64,000 nucleotides of DNA from Prevotella sp. UBA6994 (GTDB lineage Bacteria > Bacteroidota > Bacteroidia > Bacteroidales > Bacteroidaceae). Shown in pieces: positions 33,577-45,083 of the stretch. Every line of letters starts with the position of its first letter. The first letter of the stretch is position 1. Below the pieces are notes generated by a model that worked only from the letters and a program-made list of their open reading frames with translations, made no database searches and was not told where the DNA came from. Both the position numbers and the translations under genes were made by a program. The stretch spans positions 84,188 to 148,187 of the forward strand of contig DJXW01000014.1 of assembly GCA_002449845.1 (NCBI GenBank), read 5' to 3'.

Positions 33577-35775
33577 TTACTTCAGCCAACGGTCAAGCCA
33601 ATTGAAGAACGTGCGCTGCCAGAGAATTCCGTTTTGTGGTTTCAGCACCCAGTGATTCTCATCAGGGAAGAGCAACAGTTCGGCTGGAATACCCTTGAGC
33701 TTGGCTGCATTAAATGCACCGAATCCTTGGTTGGCATTGATGCGATAGTCCAGTTCTCCGTGAATGCAGAGGATAGGGGTGTCCCATTTGTCCACAAACT
33801 TATGTGGGGAATTGTCGTATGTGCGTTTGGCATTTGCCGATAAGTCCTTGTTCCAATACGCATCTTCGTATTCCCAGTTAGAGAACCATACTTCTTCGGT
33901 GTCGGTGTACATAGACTCAAGGTTGAATGCTCCGTCATGGGCAATGAAACACTTGAATCGCTTGTCGTGATGACCAGCAAGATAATACACGGAGAAACCA
34001 CCGAATGAGGCTCCTACACATCCCAAACGGTCTTTGTCCACGTAAGGCAGGTTGTTGGCAGCATCGTCAATGGCTGTGAGATAGTCGTCCATGCACTGTC
34101 CAGTCCAGTCTCCTGAGATTTCCTCACACCATTCTGAGCCGAAGCCTGGCAAGCCGTGGCGATTGGGAGCCACTACGATGTATCCTTGAGAAGCCATGAT
34201 CATGAAATTCCAACGATAGCTCCAAAATTGAGATACAGGACTCTGCGGACCTCCTTCACAGAAGAGTAGGGTAGGGTATTTCTTCGTTTCATCGAAGTGC
34301 GGTGGCAAGATGACCCAGTACATCATTTCCTTACCATCGGTAGTCTTTACCCAACGTTGCTGTATCTTGCCTTTTGCCAGTTGGTCAAAGATATGCTTGT
34401 TCTCCTGCGTGATTTGTTTCACGTCAGTCTTTTCTGGCTTCTTGAAATTGGGAGTAATCACATAGAGATCGGCAGCATTCATGTAATCATGTCGCTCTGC
34501 AATGATTTGCTTTTTGTTGTTAAGCATTTGCAGGCTACCAAAGTCAGCCCAATCGTTGGTGAGTTGTTTCAGTTCTCCTTTCCAATTGATGGCATAAAGA
34601 TTTTCTGTTCCGTGCCAAACGCCAATGAAATAGATGATGGCGTCTTTGTTGTCACTCCAACAGAAATCGTCAACGTTTGAATCAAATGACTCTGTCAGAT
34701 ATTTCTTGTCTCCCGTTTGCAGGTCAAAGCAACAAAGACGTTGCCTGTCGCTCTCGTAACCGTCTCGCTCCATAGAAAGCCAAGCTACATAACGACCATC
34801 GGGAGAGAATTTCGGATTCTGGTCGTATCCCACGTTGAGGTCTCCCTCTAAGTGATTAATACGTTGGTTTTTCATCGTCTTCGATGGGTCTATGCGCCAG
34901 TTGGCATCTTTGGCGTGGATGCTGGGTAAGTTCACTCCCTCTTTACAGAGGTTCTTATTGCGGTTTGTGGAGCCTTCTTCTGCTTCTAAGTCATAGAGGA
35001 AGATGTCGCTGTCGGTAGAGATGGCATATTCCACGCCTTCCTTCATCCTACACGTATAGGCGATTTTCTTCGAGTCGTTGCTCCACGCCAATTGCTCGAT
35101 GCCACCAAATGGAGCCATCGGACACTCGTATGGCTTTCCCTCTAAGATGTCTTTTGCCTCGCCAATCGTACCATCGCCATTGACGTTGGCAACGAATGGA
35201 TGGGCGATGCTCTCCACATAGTGGTCCCAATGACGATAGTTCATGTCGGTAATCAGTCGTCCCGTAGCCTTTGGCAAGTCTGCGGGATTCTTTTGGATAC
35301 TGCCATGATAAGGTATCGACTTGATAAGTATGACTTTCGTCTTGTCGGGTGAGAACAAGTAACCTTCTACCTCACCTTTGGTATTGCTCAGTTGTTTGCG
35401 GTCAGTACCGTCAATGTTCATGCTCCATACCTCTCCGCCAGTGATAAAGGCAATGTGGTCGTTGCTGAGCCAAGCCACATCAGTCTCGTTAGCTGCAGAG
35501 GTGGTGAGTTGCTTTTGGTTCTTTCCGTCAGCATCCATCATATATAATATATGGTGGCTCTTGTTTTCGGCTACGCTATAATATCCCACTTGATAGGCAA
35601 TGTGTTTGCCATCGGGAGAAGCTGCATATCCCGAAATCCTTCCCATAGCCCACAAAGCTTCGGGAGTCATGAGGTCACTACTCAGTTGGATGTTGTTCTT
35701 TTGAATCATCTTTTGTGCAAATGTGCTACCCAATGTCAGTGAGATTGCGGTAAGCAGAATAATAATCCTTTTCAT
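33577..35775 (-). CDS. S9-family (prolyl oligopeptidase/DPP-type) serine peptidase
   Basis: Exported serine peptidase that cleaves short peptides, probably in the periplasm. The start at MKRIIILLTAISLTLGSTFA gives a clean signal peptide. A longer in-frame start 8 codons upstream adds nothing useful. An N-terminal beta-propeller (about 40-460) precedes the alpha/beta-hydrolase domain. The catalytic triad is visible: Ser590 in GASFGGFS, Asp676 in HGELDYR and His708 in DENHWVL. At 732 aa it has the usual length of an acylaminoacyl- or dipeptidyl-peptidase. The MFSD1-like transporter gene follows after a short repeat array. Confidence 0.92.
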   Translation of the reverse strand: MKRIIILLTAISLTLGSTFAQKMIQKNNIQLSSDLMTPEALWAMGRISGYAASPDGKHIAYQVGYYSVAENKSHHILYMMDADGKNQKQLTTSAANETDVAWLSNDHIAFITGGEVWSMNIDGTDRKQLSNTKGEVEGYLFSPDKTKVILIKSIPYHGSIQKNPADLPKATGRLITDMNYRHWDHYVESIAHPFVANVNGDGTIGEAKDILEGKPYECPMAPFGGIEQLAWSNDSKKIAYTCRMKEGVEYAISTDSDIFLYDLEAEEGSTNRNKNLCKEGVNLPSIHAKDANWRIDPSKTMKNQRINHLEGDLNVGYDQNPKFSPDGRYVAWLSMERDGYESDRQRLCCFDLQTGDKKYLTESFDSNVDDFCWSDNKDAIIYFIGVWHGTENLYAINWKGELKQLTNDWADFGSLQMLNNKKQIIAERHDYMNAADLYVITPNFKKPEKTDVKQITQENKHIFDQLAKGKIQQRWVKTTDGKEMMYWVILPPHFDETKKYPTLLFCEGGPQSPVSQFWSYRWNFMIMASQGYIVVAPNRHGLPGFGSEWCEEISGDWTGQCMDDYLTAIDDAANNLPYVDKDRLGCVGASFGGFSVYYLAGHHDKRFKCFIAHDGAFNLESMYTDTEEVWFSNWEYEDAYWNKDLSANAKRTYDNSPHKFVDKWDTPILCIHGELDYRINANQGFGAFNAAKLKGIPAELLLFPDENHWVLKPQNGILWQRTFFNWLDRWLK

Positions 35776-35803
35776 ACTCAACGTCTTTGTTGGTTGCAAA
35801 TAA

Positions 35804-37711
35804 TTATTTTCCTAAGTTTCTTTTCTTGCGCTCCAACTCTTCACGTTGCTTCTGCAATTGCATTTGCTGTTCTTGCATCGCTTGCAGACGAGCTGCCAAA
35901 CCACCCACTTTCTTGTTCGGGTTGTTCTTGTTTTCTTGGTAACGAGCCTCTAAGATAGCCAAGAGTTTAGCGTCGTTGGTTGTCTTGCGAAGTGTCCACA
36001 TGATGGCTGCACTGAAGAATAAGCTGATAAAATAGTAGAAGTTAAGACCGGATGAATAGTCATTGAACATGAAGAAGAACATCAATGGCATCAGATACAT
36101 CATCCATTGCATCATCTTCATTTGTTCTGCTTGCTGACCCACCATTTGGTCTTTCTGTTGGCGCATGGTCATCCAAGAATAAAGAACGTTAGCCACGCAG
36201 AAAAGGATACAGGTGAGAGAGAGGTGGTCACCAATCATCCAGATGTTCGTTCCCCATTCAATGATCGGGTCGTATGTACTCAAGTCATCTATCCATAGGA
36301 AACTCTCACGACGTAATTGAATGGCATTTGGCACAAAGTTGAACATGGCAATCCAGATAGGCATCTGTATCAGCATGGGCAAGCAGCCAGAGAGAGGGCT
36401 TACGCCATATTTAGCATATTCAGCCATCATTGCCTGTTGCTTCTGCATTTGGTCTTCAGGCTTGTTGTATTGTGCAGTGGCAGCGTCGAGTTTTGGTTTC
36501 AACACACGCATCTTGGCAGAACTCATGTAACTTTTCTTCACCAATGGGAAGGTAATGAGTTTCAGCAAGAGCGTAATCAGTATCAAGACGATACCCATGT
36601 TGATATTCAAGCCCGTGAGCCAGTCGAAAACATACAAGGTAAACCATCTGTTGATGATGCGGAACAATGGCCATCCTAAATATACCAAGCGTTCCAACTC
36701 CAAGTCTTTGTCAAACTCACTTTGTTTCTCTACGCGCTTCAGCAAACGGAAGTCGTTGGGACCATAGTAGAAGTCAAATTCACTGGGAGTTACACCCTTT
36801 GGGTCGAAGAATGTCTTCAGTTTTGCCTCATATTGCTTGAGGAATCCAGAACCCTTCTCTTGTGGCAATGAAGTCATCAGAGCATTGCTTTGGAAGTCGT
36901 TCTTGGCAATGATGACAGCAGAGAAGAATTGGTTCTTGAATGCCACCCAGTCTATTTTTTCCTGCACAGGCTCATCGGTAAATTCCTTCATCTCGTTCAG
37001 ATAGTCGGTACCACCTTCTGTCTCGTGCCAGGTAAGCGTAGCATAGCGATTCTCGAACATGAATCCTTTCTCTTGTTGGCGACACTTATCCTGCCAGTTG
37101 ATGTCCATCGTGTTGGTGTTTGGCGCAAACATTCCTTCCATTCCCGATACCAGCATCTTCATGTGCAGCATATAGTCTGGTCCCAGACGGTAGCTCAGTG
37201 TGATATCCTTGCCTTCGCCAGCGACAGCCTTGAAGGTTACGGTACTGTCAGACACCTCAGAAGGTTGGAAGAACAAGTCTTGCGTAGAGATGTTCGACTC
37301 TTTTGCGACCAATGTATAGTTCAACTTCTGGGTCTTTTCATCAAACAAGGTTAAATTGGGATGGTCTTCTCTGTCCTCGAAATTCTTGATAATGGCCTTC
37401 TCCACGGTAGCCCCTTTGGTGTTGAACGTGAGTTCAATTTTCTCATTCTTCAACACAATCTTGCTCTCTGTGCCATTCAGGGCTTGATGGAAAAGAGCTG
37501 CTGTATCGTTTTTTGCTTTCAGTTTTGCTTCAGCTTCCTTGGCGGCAGCATCGGCTTGGCGTTGCTTCTCAGCATTCATCCTTGCCACTTGTGCGATAGA
37601 GTCTTGTACGAAAGCGGCACGTTGCTCTTCCTCTGAAGGACGTGTGTACCAACTGAATCCGATCAGTACAATGGCGATTAATACAAATCCAATTAAATTG
37701 TTTTTATCCAT
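35804..37711 (-). CDS. yidC: Membrane protein insertase YidC
   Basis: Inserts and folds inner membrane proteins, alone or with the Sec translocon. The N-terminal helix (NNLIGFVLIAIVLIGFSWYT) is followed by a coiled-coil/Ala-Lys-rich stretch and the large periplasmic domain (about 70-350) seen in Gram-negative YidC. Five conserved membrane helices follow from ~360, with LLKLITFPLVKKSYMSSAKM and SGCLPMLIQMPIWIAMFNF. The tail (about 600-635) is basic. It lies 45 bases after pyrG on the same strand. Confidence 0.96.
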   Translation of the reverse strand: MDKNNLIGFVLIAIVLIGFSWYTRPSEEEQRAAFVQDSIAQVARMNAEKQRQADAAAKEAEAKLKAKNDTAALFHQALNGTESKIVLKNEKIELTFNTKGATVEKAIIKNFEDREDHPNLTLFDEKTQKLNYTLVAKESNISTQDLFFQPSEVSDSTVTFKAVAGEGKDITLSYRLGPDYMLHMKMLVSGMEGMFAPNTNTMDINWQDKCRQQEKGFMFENRYATLTWHETEGGTDYLNEMKEFTDEPVQEKIDWVAFKNQFFSAVIIAKNDFQSNALMTSLPQEKGSGFLKQYEAKLKTFFDPKGVTPSEFDFYYGPNDFRLLKRVEKQSEFDKDLELERLVYLGWPLFRIINRWFTLYVFDWLTGLNINMGIVLILITLLLKLITFPLVKKSYMSSAKMRVLKPKLDAATAQYNKPEDQMQKQQAMMAEYAKYGVSPLSGCLPMLIQMPIWIAMFNFVPNAIQLRRESFLWIDDLSTYDPIIEWGTNIWMIGDHLSLTCILFCVANVLYSWMTMRQQKDQMVGQQAEQMKMMQWMMYLMPLMFFFMFNDYSSGLNFYYFISLFFSAAIMWTLRKTTNDAKLLAILEARYQENKNNPNKKVGGLAARLQAMQEQQMQLQKQREELERKKRNLGK

Positions 37712-37756
37712 TTTTCTTTACTTAAAACCTAATTATTTGGAGCATAAAAAGCTCAG

Positions 37757-39370
<1,614 letters not shown>

Positions 39371-39403
39371 CTATTGATTATATGGTATAAATAAAATAAT
39401 GTG

Positions 39404-39411
39404 CAAAGATA
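39404..39411 (-). promoter_or_regulatory. Sigma box TATCTTTG for pyrG
   Basis: The minus strand reads TATCTTTGCA 40 bases upstream of the pyrG ATG. A -33 TTG at standard spacing is not evident. Confidence 0.55.
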
Positions 39412-39545
39412 CAACATATTTTCTGACTTTTCTCCACTTTCTTCCAAAAAGATGTGAAAATCACGAATTATATTGTCTAATGCCGTTTGTTTGTAGATAA
39501 AAGTAACATTTTTATCAACATCTGATTTTTTTCAAATAATTATAT

Positions 39546-39553
39546 TATCTTTG
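39546..39553 (+). promoter_or_regulatory. Sigma box TATCTTTG for the DUF3078 gene
   Basis: TATCTTTGCA lies 28 bases before the start codon and is divergent from the pyrG promoter. The preceding T-rich stretch holds no exact TTG at the -33 distance. Confidence 0.55.
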
Positions 39554-39580
39554 CAAACAGAATAAATCAAAGATAAGCTT

Positions 39581-40885
39581 ATGAGACATTTAAGACCAAT
39601 TATCCTGACCTTTGCCTTGATGGTGTCTATGGGAATGTGGGCTGCCAACTATGGGGCGAATGCTGACACGTCTATCGTGAAAAAGTACCAAGACTCCTTG
39701 GCTTTGTACAAGGCACGTTTTGACAGTATCAAGAACGTACATACCCAAAACGGGTTTGCTTCTGTTAATCCCAAGTTTTACCAGTTGTTCTCTCCCTTGC
39801 ACTTCTACAATGGGGTAACACATGACTTGTTCGGAATGGAAACGAAGAAGAACGAATCTCATGACGTAAACATGGCATTGGCAAAGGTTTATTTAGACAG
39901 ACCTGATCTCGTGAAAGGAACGCTGACACAATTGGAACAGGCAAGTCTGCCAGTATCTGCGGTGAATGCAACTCCTGCTGTTGCGGCTACCATTGAGGAG
40001 CTGAGCAACGAGGCTCCCATAGAGGCAGACCCCGAACCTGTGGAAGTGGTGGTGGAGAAACCTAAGTTCTGGACTTTCAAGGGCGATGGTTTCTTGCAGT
40101 TCTTGCAGAACTTCGTGTCGGGCAACTGGTATAAAGGTGGTGAAAGCAACTATTCTTTGTTGTCAAGCCTTACCCTTGAAGCCAACTATGACAACAAGAG
40201 CAAATGGAAATGGGACAATAAGTTGGAAATGAAACTCGGATTCCTGACCTCTCGCTCTGATACGGTTAACAAGTTTAAGTCTAACGAAGACCTCATCCGT
40301 CTCACCAGTAAGGTAGGACTACAAGCTACCAAGCATTGGTACTATACCTTGCAGATGATTGCACAAACGCAGTTTACGCGTGGCTTGAAGGTAAACGATT
40401 CCCGCACCTATTCCGACTTCATGTCTCCATTGGATGTTAAGTTGGGTCTTGGTATGGATTACAAGGTGGAGTGGCTTAACAAGAAACTCACGGGAACAGT
40501 CAACCTTTCACCGCTTGCTATTAACTATCGCTATGTGGACCGTACCATTTTCGACAATGGAAACGGCAAGTTCTCATGGTTCCCCTCACGTCATGGAGTT
40601 GACGAAGGCAGACATCACTATACCGATTTCGGTTCTCAGTTTACGATAGACGTTACTTGGGTGTTGGCTGAAAACGTGAAATGGAAGAGCCGTATGTATG
40701 GTTTCACCAGTTACAAACGTGTGGAATATGAATGGGAAAACACGTTTACGTTCCAGTTCAATAAGTACATTTCCGCCAATGTATTTGTCTATCCGAGATT
40801 CGACGACAACCGTGCTCGTGACGATGAATACGGGTATTGGATGTTCAAGGAGTATTGCTCCATCGGATTCAATTACAACTTCTAA
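39581..40885 (+). CDS. DUF3078 domain-containing outer membrane protein
   Basis: A 434-residue exported protein with the signal peptide MRHLRPIILTFALMVSMGMW. The DUF3078 region occupies roughly residues 165-434. It starts WTFKGDGFLQFLQNFVSGNW and continues with alternating aromatic strands, consistent with an outer membrane beta-barrel. The N-terminal ~140 residues are helical with a Pro/Glu/Val linker. The chain ends in a Phe (CSIGFNYNF), as expected for BAM-inserted barrels. The function is unknown. comEC follows after 9 bases, so they are likely one transcript. Confidence 0.85.
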   Translation: MRHLRPIILTFALMVSMGMWAANYGANADTSIVKKYQDSLALYKARFDSIKNVHTQNGFASVNPKFYQLFSPLHFYNGVTHDLFGMETKKNESHDVNMALAKVYLDRPDLVKGTLTQLEQASLPVSAVNATPAVAATIEELSNEAPIEADPEPVEVVVEKPKFWTFKGDGFLQFLQNFVSGNWYKGGESNYSLLSSLTLEANYDNKSKWKWDNKLEMKLGFLTSRSDTVNKFKSNEDLIRLTSKVGLQATKHWYYTLQMIAQTQFTRGLKVNDSRTYSDFMSPLDVKLGLGMDYKVEWLNKKLTGTVNLSPLAINYRYVDRTIFDNGNGKFSWFPSRHGVDEGRHHYTDFGSQFTIDVTWVLAENVKWKSRMYGFTSYKRVEYEWENTFTFQFNKYISANVFVYPRFDDNRARDDEYGYWMFKEYCSIGFNYNF

Positions 40886-40894
40886 TCGTCTCAC

Positions 40895-42454
40895 GTGAAC
40901 AGTCGTTTGCAACTATATCCATTGCCAAGAATCGGTATTATACTGATTCTTGGCATTGTGTTTGGAGATTGTTTGCGTCCTTTCATACCTTCCTTTGTCT
41001 GGCTCTTATGTGTGTTGGTTGGCTTGGTGGCTTATTTCCTGTCGCAAAGGCAATCTCTCTTGCAAAGTTCCATACTCCTTATATGTGTTTTCTTTCTCGG
41101 TTCGTGGTTGGTTCAAGTGCATGAAGACAATCGGAATTTTATTGACACAAATACGGAGATTACCTATCAAGCTGTGGTTGCAAGTAAACCTATTGCTCAT
41201 GAGCGTGTGACAACGTTTGATTTGTTAGTAATAACCGACAAGGAACCGCTGAAGGTGAAGGCTTCTCTACTACATACTTCCCATGAAACAGGTAGTTTGC
41301 CATCATTGGGAAGTGGTTTGACCGTACACTCCCGTATCAAGCCCATCACGCCTTTCGTCTCTTCATCACGATTTGATTATGTCAGGTGGGCACAGGTGCA
41401 TGGATACAGAGGACAAACATTTATATATGATGAAAAATGGCAACAAACAAAAGTGAGCTTAGCTTCGTTGTCTTGGTTGCAACGAACACGTTTGAAGGCG
41501 CTGGAATGGCGAGAACGTTTGCTCCATTCACTCGTTGTGAAAGGGAAGGATTCTTCTGCCGCATCAGTCATGGCAGCAATGGCGTTGGGAGACAAGAGTG
41601 GGTTGGACAAAACCACACAATCTGTTTTTTCGCTGACGGGAGCCTCTCATGTGTTGGCGTTGTCTGGCTTGCATTTAGGCATTCTTTATGCGGTATTGAT
41701 GATGTTGTTTCCTCGTAGGAGAATGCGAGCATGGAGTCAAACGATGGTGATTTTGGTTGTCTGGACATACGTATTGCTCACGGGTTTCCCCACGTCGCTT
41801 GTCCGTTCTGCCACTATGTTTACCATCATGGGATTGGTTTCGTTAACCTATCGCTCGTCAGTATCTCTCAATACATTAGCTCTATCCGCAATCATCATGT
41901 TGGTGGCAAATCCGTTGTCTTTATGGGACATAGGTTTTCAATTGTCTTTTGCTTCCGTATTCAGTATCTTATTGATATTCCAATGGCTCGATAGTTGGGG
42001 ATTGATGTTTCGTTCCACCGTTCAGAAAGGCATTGCCACGTTTGTGGTTCTTCCCATTGCAGCCCAAATCGGTACGTTCCCGTTGGTGTTGTACCATTTC
42101 GGACAGTTTTCTTGTTATTTTCTAATGTCCAATTTGGTGGCTGTTCCCGCTACGATGTTCATCCTTGTCGGAACAATGATGTCGTTTGTGACTTTGCCTT
42201 TGCCGTGGTTGCATTCCTATGTGTTCCAGTTGCTGGCAGGAGTGGTGGATATGCTCCAACGCTATTTATCTTGGGTTGCATCATTGCCCTACGCTACATT
42301 TACGGAAATCAAACTATCCTCGTTGCAAGTGATGCTGATATACTTGTTGATAGCCAGCTTGTTCGGCATAGTACACCACGTTTTCAAGGCGTTGGAAAAT
42401 GGAAAGACTTTGAAAACATTAGGTTTGGAAAGAGCAAAAACCATGTATGGATGA
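40895..42454 (+). CDS. ComEC/Rec2-family membrane protein lacking the nuclease domain
   Basis: A 519-residue polytopic protein with the ComEC N-terminal DUF4131 region and the Competence (ComEC channel) domain. The signature is SGLHLGILYAVLMMLFP, with GFPTSLVRSATMFTIM after it. Full-length ComEC carries a C-terminal metallo-beta-lactamase-like nuclease domain. Here the protein ends soon after the membrane block, as in many Bacteroidota. DNA uptake is the family role but is not shown here. The start is GTG, 9 bases after the DUF3078 stop. Confidence 0.85.
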   Translation: MNSRLQLYPLPRIGIILILGIVFGDCLRPFIPSFVWLLCVLVGLVAYFLSQRQSLLQSSILLICVFFLGSWLVQVHEDNRNFIDTNTEITYQAVVASKPIAHERVTTFDLLVITDKEPLKVKASLLHTSHETGSLPSLGSGLTVHSRIKPITPFVSSSRFDYVRWAQVHGYRGQTFIYDEKWQQTKVSLASLSWLQRTRLKALEWRERLLHSLVVKGKDSSAASVMAAMALGDKSGLDKTTQSVFSLTGASHVLALSGLHLGILYAVLMMLFPRRRMRAWSQTMVILVVWTYVLLTGFPTSLVRSATMFTIMGLVSLTYRSSVSLNTLALSAIIMLVANPLSLWDIGFQLSFASVFSILLIFQWLDSWGLMFRSTVQKGIATFVVLPIAAQIGTFPLVLYHFGQFSCYFLMSNLVAVPATMFILVGTMMSFVTLPLPWLHSYVFQLLAGVVDMLQRYLSWVASLPYATFTEIKLSSLQVMLIYLLIASLFGIVHHVFKALENGKTLKTLGLERAKTMYG

Positions 42455-42520
42455 GTCAAACATGGTCTTTACACCCGTCATATTTAAGGTTTACCGACAA
42501 TGTTTTCCGTTTTTTTTTCG

Positions 42521-42528
42521 TACCTTTG
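42521..42528 (+). promoter_or_regulatory. Sigma box TACCTTTG for the SpoU methylase gene
   Basis: TACCTTTGCA lies 36 bases before the start, preceded by a T-run. No exact -33 TTG was found. Confidence 0.55.
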
Positions 42529-42563
42529 CAAATCATTCATAAACAGAAAGAAAAATATCAAGC

Positions 42564-43367
42564 ATGAATATGGCAGATAACATCATTACAAGCGTACAAA
42601 ATCCGAAAGTGAAAAAGGTACTCGCCTTACAACAGAAGTCGTCTGAACGCCGAAAGGAAGAATTGTTTGTGGTGGAAGGACAACGTGAATTGGGACATTG
42701 CATGGAGGCGGGGTATGATATAGATTCCGTCTTTGTTTGTCCTAACTTGTTGGCTAATTTCTCTTGGGATGATATACGGGTGAAGTGTCACTGCTTTGAA
42801 GTGACTCCCAACGTCTATGAGAAAATGGCTTATCGGGGAAGTACGGAGGGGATGTTGGCTGTAGTGAAAGCAAGAAAACTACGACTTGATGACCTGAAGT
42901 TGCCTGCCCATCCGCTCATCGTGGTGTTGGAGAGTGTGGAAAAACCTGGTAATCTTGGGGCAATCCTACGTAGTGCAGATGCGGCAAGTGCGGATGCGGT
43001 AGTGGTTTGTGACCCACTGACCGACTTGTTTAATCCCAATCTCATCCGTTCAAGCATCGGAGCCATCTTCAGTGTGCCTTGCGTGGCTTGTAGTTCTGCT
43101 GAATGTATCTCCTTTCTCAAGGCTCACGGCATCAAGATACTGACTGCCCAATTGCAAGATTCCCATTTGTATTACGATACCGACATGAAAGAGGCAACAG
43201 CCATTGTCATGGGAACGGAATCGACAGGCCTTACCGACCAGTGGAGAGAAGCTGCCGATGCGCATATCAGGATTCCCATGCTTGGAAAGTTAGATTCCCT
43301 GAACGTTTCGGTGAGTGCTGCCATCTTGCTTTTTGAAGCTGTAAGACAACGAAAAAGTGGGATTTAG
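42564..43367 (+). CDS. TrmH/SpoU-family RNA 2'-O-methyltransferase
   Basis: An S-adenosylmethionine-dependent RNA ribose methyltransferase with the alpha/beta-knot fold, 267 residues. The N-terminal substrate-binding domain (1-95) includes EELFVVEGQRELGHCM. The SpoU catalytic domain follows, with VVLESVEKPGNLGAILRSAD (motif 1), IVMGTESTGLTDQW (motif 2) and IPMLGKLDSLNVSVSAAILL (motif 3). It probably methylates rRNA or tRNA, and the target nucleotide is unknown. Two ATGs six bases apart can serve as start. Confidence 0.92.
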   Translation: MNMADNIITSVQNPKVKKVLALQQKSSERRKEELFVVEGQRELGHCMEAGYDIDSVFVCPNLLANFSWDDIRVKCHCFEVTPNVYEKMAYRGSTEGMLAVVKARKLRLDDLKLPAHPLIVVLESVEKPGNLGAILRSADAASADAVVVCDPLTDLFNPNLIRSSIGAIFSVPCVACSSAECISFLKAHGIKILTAQLQDSHLYYDTDMKEATAIVMGTESTGLTDQWREAADAHIRIPMLGKLDSLNVSVSAAILLFEAVRQRKSGI

Positions 43368-43422
43368 AACGAAAAAAATAATATTTAATGTGTCAAATAA
43401 CATTAAATTAGGTGTTATCTTC

Positions 43423-43451
43423 TTGTCTTTATTCGTTTTTTCGTACCTTTG
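43423..43451 (+). promoter_or_regulatory. Promoter of the carboxyltransferase cluster
   Basis: TTG, 18 bases, then TACCTTTGCA, 36 bases before the first gene's ATG. Both elements are present, with spacing one base short of the commonest value. Confidence 0.6.
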
Positions 43452-43486
43452 CACCGCTTTTAGAAAACGCGAATAATAAAATATTT

Positions 43487-45052
43487 ATGAGTAAACAAAC
43501 AGAAAAAATCAAGGAACTGATCGAGAAACGCCAAAAGGCGCGTCTCGGAGGTGGCGAGAAAGCCATCGACAAACAGCATCAACGTGGTAAATATACCGCA
43601 CGTGAACGCATTGAGATGCTGGTGGATGAAGGTTCGTTCGAAGAGTATGACATGTTTAAACTCCATCGTTGCCACAACTTCGGTATGGAAAAGAAGCAAT
43701 ACATGGGCGACGGCGTAGTAGTGGGAAGTGCCACTATCGACGGTCGTTTGGTGTATGTGTCTGCTCAAGACTTTACCGTTAACGGAGGTTCCTTGTCGGA
43801 AACCATGAGTCAGAAGATTTGCAAGGTGATGGACATGGCTATGCAAAATGGCGCGCCAATGATTTGCATGAACGACTCTGGTGGAGCTCGTATTCAGGAA
43901 GGTATCTGCTCTTTGGCAGGATATGGTGAGATTTTTGAACGTAATATCCTTGCCTCGGGTGTAATACCACAAATCTCTGCCATCATGGGTCCGTGTGCCG
44001 GTGGTGCTGTGTATAGCCCTGCACTGACCGACTTTATCTTGATGATGGAGAATACCAGTTATATGTTCTTGACTGGTCCTGCCGTGGTGAAGACGGTGAC
44101 TGGCGAGAATGTTGACGCAGAGCATCTTGGTGGTGCTTCTGTTCATGCTACCAAGAGTGGTGTTACCCACTTCACGGCTAAGAGCGAGGAAGAGGCAATG
44201 CAGATGATCAAGACTCTGCTGAGCTATATTCCATCTAACAACATGGAAGAGGCTCCACGTATCGAGTGTACTGACCCCATTGACAGAAAGGAAGACTTGT
44301 TGAACGAAATCATTCCCGATGATCCTAATAAGGCTTACGATATGTATAAGGTAATTACGGCATTGACCGACAATGGCGAGTTCTTCGAAGTACAACCTAA
44401 GTTTGCCAAGAACATTATCACTGGCTTTGCACGTTTCAATGGTCAGAGCGTAGGTATCGTAGCCAACCAACCAGCTGCATACGCTGGCGTACTCGACACC
44501 AATGCCTCTCGTAAGGGAGCTCGCTTCGTGCGTTTCTGCGATGCTTTCAACATCCCAATCGTTTCTTTGGTTGACGTACCAGGTTTCTTGCCAGGTACAG
44601 GACAGGAGTACAATGCCGTAATCTTGCATGGTGCACAATTGCTTTATGCTTATGGAGAAGCTACTGTACCCAAGATTACGATTACATTGCGTAAGAGCTA
44701 TGGTGGAAGCCACATCGTGATGGGCTGCAAGCAATTGCGTGCCGACCTAAACTTTGCTTGGCCATCAAGCGAGATTGCCGTGATGGGCGCAAGTGGAGCC
44801 GTTGCCGTGCTCTATGCAAGAGACGTGAAAGCCAAGAAAGAGGCTGGCGAAGACGTGCAGGCATTTATCGCTGAGAAAGAAGATGAATATAGCGAACTCT
44901 TTGCCAATCCTTATCAAGCTGCCCAATATGGTTACATCGACGATGTGATAGAGCCACGCAACACGCGTTTCCGCATCTGTCGCGGCTTGGCACAGTTGGC
45001 TTGCAAGAAACAGGGATTGCCCGCCAAGAAGCATGGATGTATGCCCATGTAA
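43487..45052 (+). CDS. Acyl-CoA carboxyltransferase, MmdA/PccB type
   Basis: Carboxyltransferase alpha subunit of methylmalonyl-CoA decarboxylase, or the equivalent beta subunit of propionyl-CoA carboxylase, 521 residues. Two crotonase-fold halves are seen. CoA/biotin pocket landmarks include MICMNDSGGARIQEGI and GPCAGGAVYSPALTDF in the first half, and VPGFLPGTGQEYN in the second. The start at MSKQTEKIKELIEKR follows the promoter and matches the family. Two small subunit genes follow. The cluster order favours a decarboxylase of the succinate-to-propionate pathway, but the membrane beta subunit is not here. Confidence 0.92.
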   Translation: MSKQTEKIKELIEKRQKARLGGGEKAIDKQHQRGKYTARERIEMLVDEGSFEEYDMFKLHRCHNFGMEKKQYMGDGVVVGSATIDGRLVYVSAQDFTVNGGSLSETMSQKICKVMDMAMQNGAPMICMNDSGGARIQEGICSLAGYGEIFERNILASGVIPQISAIMGPCAGGAVYSPALTDFILMMENTSYMFLTGPAVVKTVTGENVDAEHLGGASVHATKSGVTHFTAKSEEEAMQMIKTLLSYIPSNNMEEAPRIECTDPIDRKEDLLNEIIPDDPNKAYDMYKVITALTDNGEFFEVQPKFAKNIITGFARFNGQSVGIVANQPAAYAGVLDTNASRKGARFVRFCDAFNIPIVSLVDVPGFLPGTGQEYNAVILHGAQLLYAYGEATVPKITITLRKSYGGSHIVMGCKQLRADLNFAWPSSEIAVMGASGAVAVLYARDVKAKKEAGEDVQAFIAEKEDEYSELFANPYQAAQYGYIDDVIEPRNTRFRICRGLAQLACKKQGLPAKKHGCMPM

Positions 45053-45083
45053 TGGAATGTCTGACTATTTAAAAAGGTAAGAG

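Noticed and set aside
43460..44734. 424-codon open frame on the minus strand
   Set aside because: It lies wholly inside the carboxyltransferase gene in another frame, has no recognisable domain and a His/Thr-rich composition typical of antisense frames.
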